Shown here: positions 51,467-59,812 of the stretch, in pieces
Layout of the letters: each line of letters opens with the position of its first letter
Position numbering within the stretch: position 1 is the stretch's first letter
Assembly: GCA_031418775.1 (NCBI GenBank)
Contig: JANOJN010000079.1
Span: 1 to 64,000 of the forward strand
Source: JANLQX01 sp031418775
Lineage (GTDB): Bacteria > Actinomycetota > Acidimicrobiia > Acidimicrobiales > JANYDT01
DNA: 64,000 nucleotides
Direction of reading: 5' to 3'
Notes under the pieces: generated by a model
Told to the model about the DNA's origin: nothing
The model's input: only the letters and a program-made list of their open reading frames with translations
Databases searched by the model: none
Position numbers and translations under genes: made by a program

Positions 51467-52258
51467 CTACACCCCCATGCGCATCGTCCGATCGATGGCA
51501 CCGGGTATGTCCGGATAGCGCTTGTTGGACGCGCCTCCGTCGATCAGATGGAAGGAACCGCTGACGAAACGGGCCTCATCCGAGGCGAGCCAGGCGACCA
51601 GGCCGGCGACTTCATCGGGTGATCCGTGGCGGCCAACCGTCGTGTTCTCGACGAACTCCTCGACCAGACCTGGGAGGGCGAAGAAGGTCGCGGTGGCCGG
51701 GGTCTCGATCAGCCCGGGCCCTACGGCGTTGACCCGGATCCCCCGGGAACCCAACTCCATCGCCGCGACCCGGGTCAGCATGATCACCCCGGCCTTCGCC
51801 GCACAGTAGGCCGACATGCCCGCTGACGGCTGCACGCCGTTCAGGGAGGAGATGACAACGACCGAACCCCCGTCGCCCATCACCCGTCCGCCATGTTTGA
51901 TGGTCAGGAACACCCCGGTGAGGGAGAGATCGACGATGGCCCGAAACTCCTCGGCCGAGTGTTCGTCGATCATGGCGAACCCTCCGCGCCCGGCGTTGGC
52001 GACCGTGATGTCCAGCCGTCCGAACCGGGTCAACGCGAGCGTGCTGAGTGACTCGACGTCGGCCTCCAAGGTGACGTCACAGCGCTGCGCGGCGACGCGC
52101 CCGGCGAACTCGGCTTCGAGCGCCGCGCACGCAACGTCGTCGAGATCGCCGACGACAACGCGGGCGCCGTCGTCGAGGAACCGCTGGACGCACGCCCGGC
52201 CGATGCCGGATACGCCTCCGGTCACGAGCGCGACACGGCCGTCGAATCGAGTTGTCAT
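51467..52258 (-). CDS. Short-chain dehydrogenase/reductase
   Basis: 263 residues, classical SDR. Cofactor motif TGGVSGIG near the N-terminus, an acidic residue after strand 2 (GDLDD) favouring NAD(H), NAG motif in VANAGRG, catalytic Ser in VISSLNG and the YxxxK pair in YCAAK. Substrate unknown; a hydroxy-acyl or alcohol oxidation is typical. ATG 52258 starts the Rossmann fold (MTTRFDGRVALVTGG). It is divergent from the AMP-ligase gene with 90 bp between, so the two likely share regulation and may act in one lipid or acid pathway. Confidence 0.9.
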   Translation of the reverse strand: MTTRFDGRVALVTGGVSGIGRACVQRFLDDGARVVVGDLDDVACAALEAEFAGRVAAQRCDVTLEADVESLSTLALTRFGRLDITVANAGRGGFAMIDEHSAEEFRAIVDLSLTGVFLTIKHGGRVMGDGGSVVVISSLNGVQPSAGMSAYCAAKAGVIMLTRVAAMELGSRGIRVNAVGPGLIETPATATFFALPGLVEEFVENTTVGRHGSPDEVAGLVAWLASDEARFVSGSFHLIDGGASNKRYPDIPGAIDRTMRMGV

Positions 52259-52348
52259 GGCCGGAGAGTGTTCCACGACCTGCGCACCTTCACGCAGCGA
52301 GCGGAAGGCCGTTTACGTCCTTGCCGGCGAATTCGGGAACAGTTGGGT

Positions 52349-53812
52349 ATGGCACTGCTCTCGGTTCCGGCCCTGCTCGCGTCCGCATCTGAGCGCGATC
52401 CCGATGCTCCGGCGTTGACCTGCGGGGAGAACTCCCTGACCCGCCAACAACTACGCGAGCGAACCAATCGCCTCGCGAGGGCATTTGCCGAACTCGGCGT
52501 TCGAGAGGGTTCGCTGGTCACGATCGCGCTGCCGAACTCGATCGGATTTCTCGAAGCTGCGGTCGCCGCGTGGAAGCTCGGAGCGGTCCCCCAGCCGGTG
52601 TCGCACCGCCTTCCCGATCGCGAACGCCAGGCGATCGTCGAACTGGCCGACAGCGCCCTGGTGCTCGGGGCGAATCCCGCAGCGCACCCCAACCGGACCG
52701 TCATCCCGATCGGATGGGAACCCGAGTCCGCGCTTTCCACCGACGATCTACCCGACGCAATCTCGCCAACCTGGAAGGCACCGACCAGCGGGGGGTCGAC
52801 CGGGCGGCCCAAGCTGATCCTGTCGGGGGCGCGAGCGGAGTTCGACGACGCCGGGGGAGGTTTCGGCATCACCGTCGACGGCTGCATCTCGGTGCCGGGG
52901 CCGCTGTATCACAACGCCCCGTTTCAGTTCAGCTCACTCGGCCTGTTCTACGGAAACCACGTGGTGATCCTGCCGAAGTTCGACGCGCGATCGGCCGTCG
53001 AGACGGTGCACCGCCACCGACCGAACGTCATGTTGTTGGTGCCCACCATGATGAGCCGCATGGTCCGACTTCCCACCGAGGATCGTGAACAGTTCGACAT
53101 GTCATCGCTCACGCATCTGTGGCACATGGCAGCACCTTGCCCCCAATGGTGCAAACAGGCGTGGATCGACTGGATCGGAGCGGAACAGGTCTACGAGCTC
53201 TATGCCGGGACGGAAGCGCAGGCGGTGACGATCATCCGTGGGGATGAGTGGGTCGGCCATCGCGGTTCCGTCGGTCGGGTCACGATGGGCGAGATGCGCG
53301 TGCTCGACCCCGACACCCACGAAGAACTCTCGGCCGGGGAGATGGGCGAGGTGTTCATGCGGTCGACGGGCCGTTCCGCCACCTACACCTACGTCGGAGC
53401 CGAGGCGAACCGCATCGCCGATGGTTGGGAGAGCCTCGGCGACATGGGGTGGTTCGACGCCGACGGTTACCTGTATCTGGGGGACCGCAAGGGGGACATG
53501 ATCCTGTCGGGCGGGGCGAACATCTATCCGGCCGAGATCGAAAGCGCGCTGGCCGAACATCCTGCGGTGCTCTCGAGCGCAGTGATCGGTCTGCCCGACG
53601 AAGATCTCGGCAAGGTGGTGCACGCCGTTGTGCAGGTCGATCCCGCCGTCGGTGTCGAGGGTGTCGATGAGGACGAGCTCCGGCGGTTCCTCTCCGAGCG
53701 CGTCGTCCGCTACAAGGTCCCGAGGACGTTCGAGTTCACCATCGATGTCGTGCGTGACGACGCCGGCAAGGTACGTCGCAGCGCTCTCGCCGCCGAACGC
53801 ACGGCGCCCTAG
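52349..53812 (+). CDS. AMP-dependent acyl-CoA synthetase/ligase
   Basis: 487 residues of the ANL superfamily. P-loop-like A3 motif PTSGGSTGRPKLI, A5 YELYAGTE, A7-A8 GDMGWFDADGYLYLGDRKGDMI and the C-terminal catalytic Lys in DDAGKVRRSAL. It activates a carboxylic acid with ATP and forms its CoA thioester; the acid could be a fatty, bile/steroid or aromatic acid. ATG 52349 is preferred to the in-frame ATG 52268, because the family fold starts at about residue 3 from there and GGGA precedes it. Confidence 0.9.
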   Translation: MALLSVPALLASASERDPDAPALTCGENSLTRQQLRERTNRLARAFAELGVREGSLVTIALPNSIGFLEAAVAAWKLGAVPQPVSHRLPDRERQAIVELADSALVLGANPAAHPNRTVIPIGWEPESALSTDDLPDAISPTWKAPTSGGSTGRPKLILSGARAEFDDAGGGFGITVDGCISVPGPLYHNAPFQFSSLGLFYGNHVVILPKFDARSAVETVHRHRPNVMLLVPTMMSRMVRLPTEDREQFDMSSLTHLWHMAAPCPQWCKQAWIDWIGAEQVYELYAGTEAQAVTIIRGDEWVGHRGSVGRVTMGEMRVLDPDTHEELSAGEMGEVFMRSTGRSATYTYVGAEANRIADGWESLGDMGWFDADGYLYLGDRKGDMILSGGANIYPAEIESALAEHPAVLSSAVIGLPDEDLGKVVHAVVQVDPAVGVEGVDEDELRRFLSERVVRYKVPRTFEFTIDVVRDDAGKVRRSALAAERTAP

Positions 53813-53843
53813 CCAGCGGTGTCTGACTCCTGGGTCAACTGGT

Positions 53844-53893
53844 GTCGTTGGGTCGGCTGATGTTCACCCACGCGCATTTCCCGACCCAACGAC
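53844..53893. terminator. Long inverted repeat between convergent genes
   Basis: Perfect 12-bp arms GTCGTTGGGTCG (53844-53855) and CGACCCAACGAC (53882-53893), loop of 26 bases, with a second partly overlapping complement (GGTCGGCT / AGCCGACC). It lies between the ends of the ligase and the glycosyltransferase genes, so it probably ends transcription from both sides. No T tract. Confidence 0.55.
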
Positions 53894-53916
53894 GTGAGCC
53901 GACCCAGAACTGGCGG

Positions 53917-56223
53917 CTACGCCGGCTTGCAGTCGTAGAGCGTGAACGAGGCGCTGGTCGGTCCGCCGGCGAACGAGGTTTCGCCGGCGGCACCGCTGCC
54001 CGATTGCCAGGCGCTGACGGGGACCTCGGCGCACTCCGTCGAGACAAACGACGACGCCGAGCCACCGGAGCGGCCGCTGCCGAACCCGCCACGACCTAAT
54101 CCGCCCGCGCTGACGAGAAGGTAGCGGATCTGTCCGGCGGCGATCTTGGCTCGCAGTTGATCCTCGGTGAGGATCGGGTCGGATCCGATGAAGCCACCCA
54201 TCGTCATCACCGGCTCGCCGCTCGAGATGATGATCGACTCGGCCTGTCCGGCGCTCTGCACGGCAACCAGCCACTTCTCCGTCGTGCGCTGCGAGCGGAG
54301 GTACTCGACGAGGCGCTTCTGGTCACCGGTCGGGAAGGTGAACCCGCCATTGGGCTGCAGTCCCGATCGCCCGCCGCTCAGCCCGGTCGCCTGCGCATAC
54401 GGAAGCTGCGGCGTGATCCCGTTGGCGAGTGACGACTGCGTCCACAGGAGCGGGGAGAGGGCGATGAGCCCGACCGCGGCGATTCCGGCTCCGGTCGCGG
54501 TCCCCGTCCGACGCACGGTGCCCGCGATCATGGCGACGACGCCGGCCACCGCACCGAGCACGGCGAGCCATGCCAATGCCGGCCGCCAGTCGAGCGAATC
54601 GGGACGACGGAGCACCGTCCACTGCGTCACGGCGGTCGCGACAAGACCGAGCGCAGGAATCGCCAGCCACGGCCACCGTCGTTCTCTCACCACCGCGATC
54701 AACTCGGCCATCCCGACACCGGCGAGCGCGGCAGCGGGTGGCGCCACGCTTGACAGGTAATACGGGTGGACGATTCCCTTCGTGATGCTGAACGCGCCGC
54801 CGGCGATCAGCAGCCAGCCCCCGAAGATCACCGTCACGGCCAACGATGGCGACGGACGTAACCGGCGACGGGCGAGCACGAGCAGCCCGCCGGCCAGCGA
54901 GAGCGGAAGGAACCAGGCGATCTGTGATCCGAGCTCGGTGTTGGCGAGACGAAGCGGTCCCGGCTCACCGCCGGAGAAGCCGAGCCGGGGTATCCCGAAG
55001 CCGCCGCCCCGGCCGCCCCCGGGCCCGCCGCCGAATCCACCCGCGCCGGGTCCTCCGGCTGCGGGTCCTCCTGCTGCGGGTCCTCCTGCCGCGGAACCGC
55101 CGTCGCCGGCGCGTCCGGGCACTGGCACCCCGTTGGCCGCTCCGGGCACTCCGGGAAGAAGGCCACCGATTCCTGTCGACGCTGACCCGTTGGCCGCGGT
55201 CGGCAGGTTCACTCCCGGAAGAAGGCCGCCGAGAGCACCGCTTCCACCGTCGGCGGCACCACCCCCCGCTCCCGGTTGGAATCCCGGCACGCCGCCACGG
55301 GGAAAGCCCCCGGGAACGCCTCGGCCCCCCGGTCCGCCACCACCGCCGAACCCACCCTGCGTGCCCTCCACCTGGTTGGCGCCATTGCGCTCGAAGGCGA
55401 GTTGGAACGCCGAGTTCGTTGCGCTCGATCCCACGTAGGGCCGCGATGATTTCGGCGTCAGATCGACGTAGGCGAACCAGGCCAGCCCGACCGCGGCCAT
55501 CAGGGCGACACTCATCGCCGCGCCCGCGGCGCGCCGACGCCAACCCAGGGGAGCGCACCACGCGAAGGCCAACGCGATCCCGGGCATCACCGGCACGCCA
55601 GCGAGCATCTTCGCGGTCATCGCCAGCCCGGCGACAACGCTGGCGACCGCCAACCAGCGGAGCCGGCCACTCGTGACGGCGCGCACCGCGAGGTATGCGG
55701 CGCCCGACATCACGCAGACCAGCACGGCATCGAGGTTGTTGGAGTGGCTGACCACGACGTGGATCGGCGTCACGGCGAGGAACAACGCGGCGACCAGGCC
55801 CGCCGTGCGCGACGACACCAGCGTCACGCCGCGGTACACGAACCACACCGACAGCACTCCGGCGACCGCTTGCGGGACCAGCAGCGACATCTGGTTGAAG
55901 CCGAAGACCTTCGCCGAGATCGTCTGCACCCATAGCGACAGCGGCGGCTTGTCCACGGACACGAAGCCACCCGGCTCGAAGCTGGCGAACACGAAGTTGT
56001 GCCAGCTCTGCATCATCGAGCGGACAGCGGCCGAGTAATACGCGTTTCCCCACCCCACGTTGGCGAGAGCCCAACCGTTTAGTAATCCCGACAGGCTGAG
56101 CATCGCCAGGATCGGGAGGTGCGGAGCGATCCGTCGGCGAAGCGCCGCGAACGATGCGGGCACCGTCGAGGCCGGGGTGCTGGCCGCAGGCAGATCGGAT
56201 CCGAGGGAGGTCACATCAACCAT
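53917..56223 (-). CDS. GT39-family (ArnT/PMT-like) membrane glycosyltransferase with Gly-rich insert
   Basis: 768 residues: about 12 membrane helices and the GT39 features Asp91 in VDKPPLS, SHSNNLDAVLV and an extracytoplasmic C-terminal domain ending YDCKPA. It should move a sugar from a polyprenyl-phosphate donor to a lipid, protein or polysaccharide outside the membrane. Between helix 8-like FAYVDLTP and ELGSQIAWF sits an insert of about 120 residues (289-410) that is almost only Gly, Pro and Ala, with duplicated GGLLPGV and triple GGPAA units. ATG 56223 is chosen over the longer frame. The catalytic part is complete. Confidence 0.82.
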   Translation of the reverse strand: MVDVTSLGSDLPAASTPASTVPASFAALRRRIAPHLPILAMLSLSGLLNGWALANVGWGNAYYSAAVRSMMQSWHNFVFASFEPGGFVSVDKPPLSLWVQTISAKVFGFNQMSLLVPQAVAGVLSVWFVYRGVTLVSSRTAGLVAALFLAVTPIHVVVSHSNNLDAVLVCVMSGAAYLAVRAVTSGRLRWLAVASVVAGLAMTAKMLAGVPVMPGIALAFAWCAPLGWRRRAAGAAMSVALMAAVGLAWFAYVDLTPKSSRPYVGSSATNSAFQLAFERNGANQVEGTQGGFGGGGGPGGRGVPGGFPRGGVPGFQPGAGGGAADGGSGALGGLLPGVNLPTAANGSASTGIGGLLPGVPGAANGVPVPGRAGDGGSAAGGPAAGGPAAGGPGAGGFGGGPGGGRGGGFGIPRLGFSGGEPGPLRLANTELGSQIAWFLPLSLAGGLLVLARRRLRPSPSLAVTVIFGGWLLIAGGAFSITKGIVHPYYLSSVAPPAAALAGVGMAELIAVVRERRWPWLAIPALGLVATAVTQWTVLRRPDSLDWRPALAWLAVLGAVAGVVAMIAGTVRRTGTATGAGIAAVGLIALSPLLWTQSSLANGITPQLPYAQATGLSGGRSGLQPNGGFTFPTGDQKRLVEYLRSQRTTEKWLVAVQSAGQAESIIISSGEPVMTMGGFIGSDPILTEDQLRAKIAAGQIRYLLVSAGGLGRGGFGSGRSGGSASSFVSTECAEVPVSAWQSGSGAAGETSFAGGPTSASFTLYDCKPA
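54994..55359 (-). repeat. Gly/Pro/Ala-rich low-complexity insert of the GT39 gene
   Basis: About 120 codons, extremely GC-rich, containing repeated GGLLPGV and GGPAA units. It interrupts an extracytoplasmic loop of the glycosyltransferase and is absent from most GT39 proteins known to me. Confidence 0.75.
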
Positions 56224-56292
56224 TGGGGTGAGTGTCCCGGACCAAGGTGAGGAGCGGGTGAGCATCGAGAAGGCCGGGCGCTTGCCACGGTC

Positions 56293-56859
56293 TCACGCGT
56301 CGAGTTCGTCCTCGCGCCATGTCCCTAGCGCCAATCCATCGAGCGTGAGTCCGGCCATGGCGACACGGACCAGGCGAAGCGTGGGGTGGCCGACCGCGGC
56401 GGTCATTCGGCGGACCTGGCGGTTGCGGCCCTCGGTGAGCGTGAGCTCGATCCACGACGTAGGCACCGACAGGCGATGGCGCACCGGCGGCACCCGCGGC
56501 CACAACCATTCCGGCTCGTCGACCGGGACGGCCGACGCCGGACGGCAGGCGACCCCGTCGAGCGAGAGCGAGCCGTCGGCGAGCGCGGCGAGTGTCAGCC
56601 CGTCGGGCTCCCCTTCGACCTGGGCGAGATAGGTGCGCTCGTGGCCGTGGCGGGGATCGGTGAGTCGGTGCTGCAGACGTCCGTCGGAAGTGAGGACGAC
56701 GAGGCCCTCGGAGTCCCGGTCGAGGAGCCCGGCCGGATAGAGGCCCGGTTCGTGGACGAACTCGGCCAGCGTGCGGGTGCCGGGTGCGGCGTTCGCCGGG
56801 AGCGTGAAGCGGGTGACGACGTCGAAGGGCTTGTTGAGCACGACAACACGGACCACCAT
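56293..56859 (-). CDS. Pseudouridine synthase, RsuA/RluE type
   Basis: 188 residues with no S4 domain, as in RluE. The catalytic Asp is in GLLDRDSEGLVVLTSDG; the typical N-terminal LNKPFDVV and C-terminal TLTEGRNRQVRRM, VGHPTLRLVRVAM are all present. It isomerises a uridine in rRNA (RluE: 23S U2457) after or during ribosome assembly. ATG 56859 gives MVVRVVVLNKP; a GTG two codons later is possible. The gene is next to the glycosyltransferase but functionally independent. Confidence 0.9.
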   Translation of the reverse strand: MVVRVVVLNKPFDVVTRFTLPANAAPGTRTLAEFVHEPGLYPAGLLDRDSEGLVVLTSDGRLQHRLTDPRHGHERTYLAQVEGEPDGLTLAALADGSLSLDGVACRPASAVPVDEPEWLWPRVPPVRHRLSVPTSWIELTLTEGRNRQVRRMTAAVGHPTLRLVRVAMAGLTLDGLALGTWREDELDA

Positions 56860-56983
56860 CCCAGTTGAGCAGACCGACGCCGGAGCGCCCGCTCGTCGCC
56901 GCCCAATTCGCTCTAATCGGAAGGCCGTTCGTAGCCTGGTCTCCGACCGACCGGTCAGAGACCTGTGCCTCCGGAGGCCCACC

Positions 56984-58186
56984 ATGAGTTCCAGCACCGA
57001 CACGATCGCCGAATCGGACATCCAGCTCGTCACCAAACTGTGCGCCGAGCTCCTCGCCGAGTTCCCGCCGGCAACGACCCCGGCGGTCACGTTTCTCGGC
57101 GCCCAGTTCGACAAAGGCCTCGCGTGGGTGCAGTTCGCCCCGGGCTTCGGCGGCCTCGCCATGGCCCCGAAGGTGCAGAGCACCGTCGACGGCCGTCTGC
57201 GCGAAGCCGGTGCACCCGTCGCCTACTACCGCAACCCGATCGGCTACGGCATGGGCGCGCCGACGGTCTACACCTGGGGGTCCGAGGACCAGAAAGCGCG
57301 CTACCTGCGTCCGCTGTTCACCGGTGAGGAGGTGTGGTGTCAGCTCTTCTCCGAGCCCGGCGCCGGGACCGATGTGGCCGGACTCGCCACCCGCGCCGTG
57401 AAGGACGGCGAGGAGTGGATCGTCAACGGCCAGAAGGTCTGGACGACACTCGCTCACCTCGCCCGCTGGGGGATGCTCGTGGCCCGTTCCGACGCCAACG
57501 CCGAGAAGCACAAGGGCCTCACGTACTTCGTCGTCGACATGCACGCGCTGGGTGTGGAGGTTCGGCCGCTGCGCCAGATGACCGGAGATGCCGAGTTCAA
57601 CGAGGTGTACTTCACCGACGCCCGCATCCCCGATGCCGAACGTCTCGGTGAAGTCGGCGACGGATGGCGCGTGTCGATCACCACACTCATGAACGAGCGT
57701 GTCTCGATCGGCGGGTCGATCGCCCCGCGAGGGAGCGGTCCGATCGGTCTCGCTGTAAAGGCGTTCCGCGAGTACGGCCACACCAATGCGGCGACGCGGG
57801 ACGAGCTCATGAAGCTGTGGATCCGGGCCGAGGCGGCACGTCTCACCAACATCCGCGCCGCCGGCAACCGCAAGGCCGGTACGCCGGGTCCCGAGGGTTC
57901 CACGGGCAAACTCGCGTCTGCCGAGCTGAACAAGGACATCTACGACTTCTGCATGTCGCTGATGGGCGCCGACGCCATGCTCTACGGCGACTACACGATG
58001 CACCGACCGGAGACGGCGATGGCCGGCTCCACGATGCAGCAGCAGTTCCTCCGCAGTCGGGCGAACTCGATCGAGGGCGGCACGTCCGAAGTCATGCGCA
58101 ACATCCTCGGAGAGCGCGTCCTCGGACTCCCCGGCGACGTACGCGTCGACAAGGGCAAGAGCTGGCTCGAGGTACCCCGCAACTGA
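56984..58186 (+). CDS. Acyl-CoA dehydrogenase
   Basis: 400 residues. FAD/acyl-binding motifs WCQLFSEPGAGTD and EEWIVNGQKVWTTLAHLARW, then NEVYFTDARIPDAERLGEVGDGW, and C-terminal SIEGGTSEVMRNILGERVLGLPGDVRVD are typical FadE-type sequences. It oxidises an acyl-CoA at C2-C3 and passes electrons to ETF. GGAGG stands seven bases before ATG 56984, and this start is preferred over the longer frame. The C-terminal catalytic position falls in the usual IEGGTSE region; the exact base cannot be named by eye. Substrate unknown; with the ligase 3 kb upstream it fits beta-oxidation of an unusual acid. Confidence 0.9.
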   Translation: MSSSTDTIAESDIQLVTKLCAELLAEFPPATTPAVTFLGAQFDKGLAWVQFAPGFGGLAMAPKVQSTVDGRLREAGAPVAYYRNPIGYGMGAPTVYTWGSEDQKARYLRPLFTGEEVWCQLFSEPGAGTDVAGLATRAVKDGEEWIVNGQKVWTTLAHLARWGMLVARSDANAEKHKGLTYFVVDMHALGVEVRPLRQMTGDAEFNEVYFTDARIPDAERLGEVGDGWRVSITTLMNERVSIGGSIAPRGSGPIGLAVKAFREYGHTNAATRDELMKLWIRAEAARLTNIRAAGNRKAGTPGPEGSTGKLASAELNKDIYDFCMSLMGADAMLYGDYTMHRPETAMAGSTMQQQFLRSRANSIEGGTSEVMRNILGERVLGLPGDVRVDKGKSWLEVPRN

Positions 58187-58231
58187 CTGCGCCCAGCGTC
58201 GGCGCGGCGGGTGTTCGCCGCGCCGACGGGG

Positions 58232-58810
58232 TCAGCAGGGAATGAGGGACCCGTCGGCGCAGATCGCCAGGCCGGACGCGTCGCTGATGCGAAGGAGCGG
58301 CTCCGCCGATGTCGGTCCGAGGGTGAGGACGTGGCGGGCCAGCACGGTCGACATCGCCGCTCGCCCGCACGACACCGTCGCGGCGACGAGGGAATCGGGG
58401 CGCTTCGGCGCGGCGATGGCGGTGGCCATGGCGACGATGTGGGCGCCGCGGGCGACGACCATGACTGACGGGAGCACGGCGCAGTTGTCCTGGGGATCGA
58501 CGAGCACGATCCCACCGGCGTCGGAGGAGCATGGATCGATGCGTCGCCCGATCGACACGACGAGGAACGGGATCTCGTCGCTCGCCACGCCGGGGAGCAG
58601 ATCGTCCAGGACTCTCCCGGCGATCAGCAGTGCGTCATCGTGGAGGACGAGCATCCGCGGCAGCGTATGGGCGAGCCGGGCGAGGGTGTAGCGGGCCAGC
58701 CTCGATGCGCTGGGACCTTCGACGAGGACGTCAACCGGCACCGATCCGGCGGCGCCGGAGCAGAGGTGCCGGACATCGGTGGCGTAGCTGGCGAGGCTGA
58801 TGATCGTCAT
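58232..58810 (-). CDS. Hypothetical protein, unrecognised
   Basis: 192 residues from ATG 58810. Alternating hydrophobic strands and helices (LVVSIGRRIDPCSSDAGGIVLVD, VMVVARGAHIVAMATAIAAP) suggest a compact alpha/beta fold, with cysteines at 129, 157-type positions and at the very C-terminus (GSLIPC). No signal peptide or known motif. AGTG-rich upstream sequence carries a 17-mer shared with the protease promoter region (58828-58844). It sits between an acyl-CoA dehydrogenase and a PIG-L deacetylase but shows no link to either. Confidence 0.6.
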   Translation of the reverse strand: MTIISLASYATDVRHLCSGAAGSVPVDVLVEGPSASRLARYTLARLAHTLPRMLVLHDDALLIAGRVLDDLLPGVASDEIPFLVVSIGRRIDPCSSDAGGIVLVDPQDNCAVLPSVMVVARGAHIVAMATAIAAPKRPDSLVAATVSCGRAAMSTVLARHVLTLGPTSAEPLLRISDASGLAICADGSLIPC

Positions 58811-58968
58811 GACCCCATAATGATCGGTCGACCACGCAGAGTGGTGGATCATCGCAAGTGATGAAAACTCCCGAACCGCCGGTCGGCGGTGAACTGGGGT
58901 TCGATGACGAATGCGCGACTGTTGTCGGTGCAACTACGTAGAGCGCACCGGCCGGAGCCGCCCGGCCT

Positions 58969-59685
58969 CTAGGCCGTCTCGACGACCTGGAACGCCTCCG
59001 CCGTCGAGCCGGGGGGAAGCCCCCCGGACAGGGCGATGGCTTCGTTCCACATCCTGATGCGGGCCTGCATACCGTCGGGATCGGGGAGCTGGCTGGCATG
59101 GCAGAGCAGAGCAGCGATCTTGCGGTCGAACTGGGCGGTCGTGTCGACCCACTTGTTCGGCGTAGGGCCACCCATCAGCCAGATCTGCCACGCGGAGTGC
59201 GGCTCGAAGCCTTCCTCCATGAGTTCGACGAAGGTGAAGGGATTGCGGGCGTCGGGATACACCGCTCCCATCGTCGCCTCCGCGGTGGCGAGATGGTCCG
59301 GGTGCGATCCGTAGATGCGGTTGAAGTCCCGAACCGGTGACTGGCACATGACGACGTCGGGCTTGAACCGCCGGATCTCCCGGGAGATGTCCTTGCGCAG
59401 GGCCAGGGACGGCTCGACCGCCCCATCGGGATAGCCCAAGAAGCGGAGCTCGCTCACGCCGACCTCTTTCGCCGCCGCAGTCTGCTCCTCCCTCCGGATG
59501 CGAGGGATCTCCGACCGAGGCACAGCCGGATCGAAGCCTCCGGCATCGCCGTCGGTCACGATGCAGTACCCGACCTCGACGCCGGCGTCGGTGAGCGTGG
59601 CAATGGTTCCGGCGGCGCCGAAGTCGACGTCGTCGGGATGGGCGGTGACGACGAGGAGACGATGGATCGGACGGTCGTTGCTCAT
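58969..59685 (-). CDS. PIG-L family deacetylase (LmbE-like)
   Basis: 238 residues. The zinc-binding N-terminal motif AHPDDVDFG and the second metal motif GSHPDH (about 126) mark the LmbE/PIG-L family, which removes N-acetyl groups from sugars; actinobacterial members include MshB (mycothiol) and Mca. VVTDGDAGGFDP and ALAL-type substrate loops fit. Which sugar it acts on cannot be told; a cell-wall or mycothiol role is possible. ATG 59685 begins MSNDRPIHRLLVVTAHP. A GC hairpin (58950-58967) follows the stop. Confidence 0.88.
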   Translation of the reverse strand: MSNDRPIHRLLVVTAHPDDVDFGAAGTIATLTDAGVEVGYCIVTDGDAGGFDPAVPRSEIPRIRREEQTAAAKEVGVSELRFLGYPDGAVEPSLALRKDISREIRRFKPDVVMCQSPVRDFNRIYGSHPDHLATAEATMGAVYPDARNPFTFVELMEEGFEPHSAWQIWLMGGPTPNKWVDTTAQFDRKIAALLCHASQLPDPDGMQARIRMWNEAIALSGGLPPGSTAEAFQVVETA

Positions 59686-59741
59686 GGCACTCCAGCCAAC
59701 CACGAGTCGTGCGGCTTCGCCGAGCACACGTGGGCCAGCAC

Positions 59742-59796
59742 GCTCGCTTGGGCCAGCTTCCGGGCCGAATATCGAAGCGAGCTGACCCGAGCGAGC
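59742..59796 (-). terminator. Long hairpin downstream of the MFS gene
   Basis: GCTCGCTTGGGCCAGCT (59742-59758) pairs with AGCTGACCCGAGCGAGC (59780-59796) with one mismatch and one G-U. It stands 17 bp after the MFS stop on the minus strand. The lack of a T run makes factor-independent termination uncertain. Confidence 0.5.
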
Positions 59797-59812
59797 CAGC
59801 CGGCCCAGTGAC

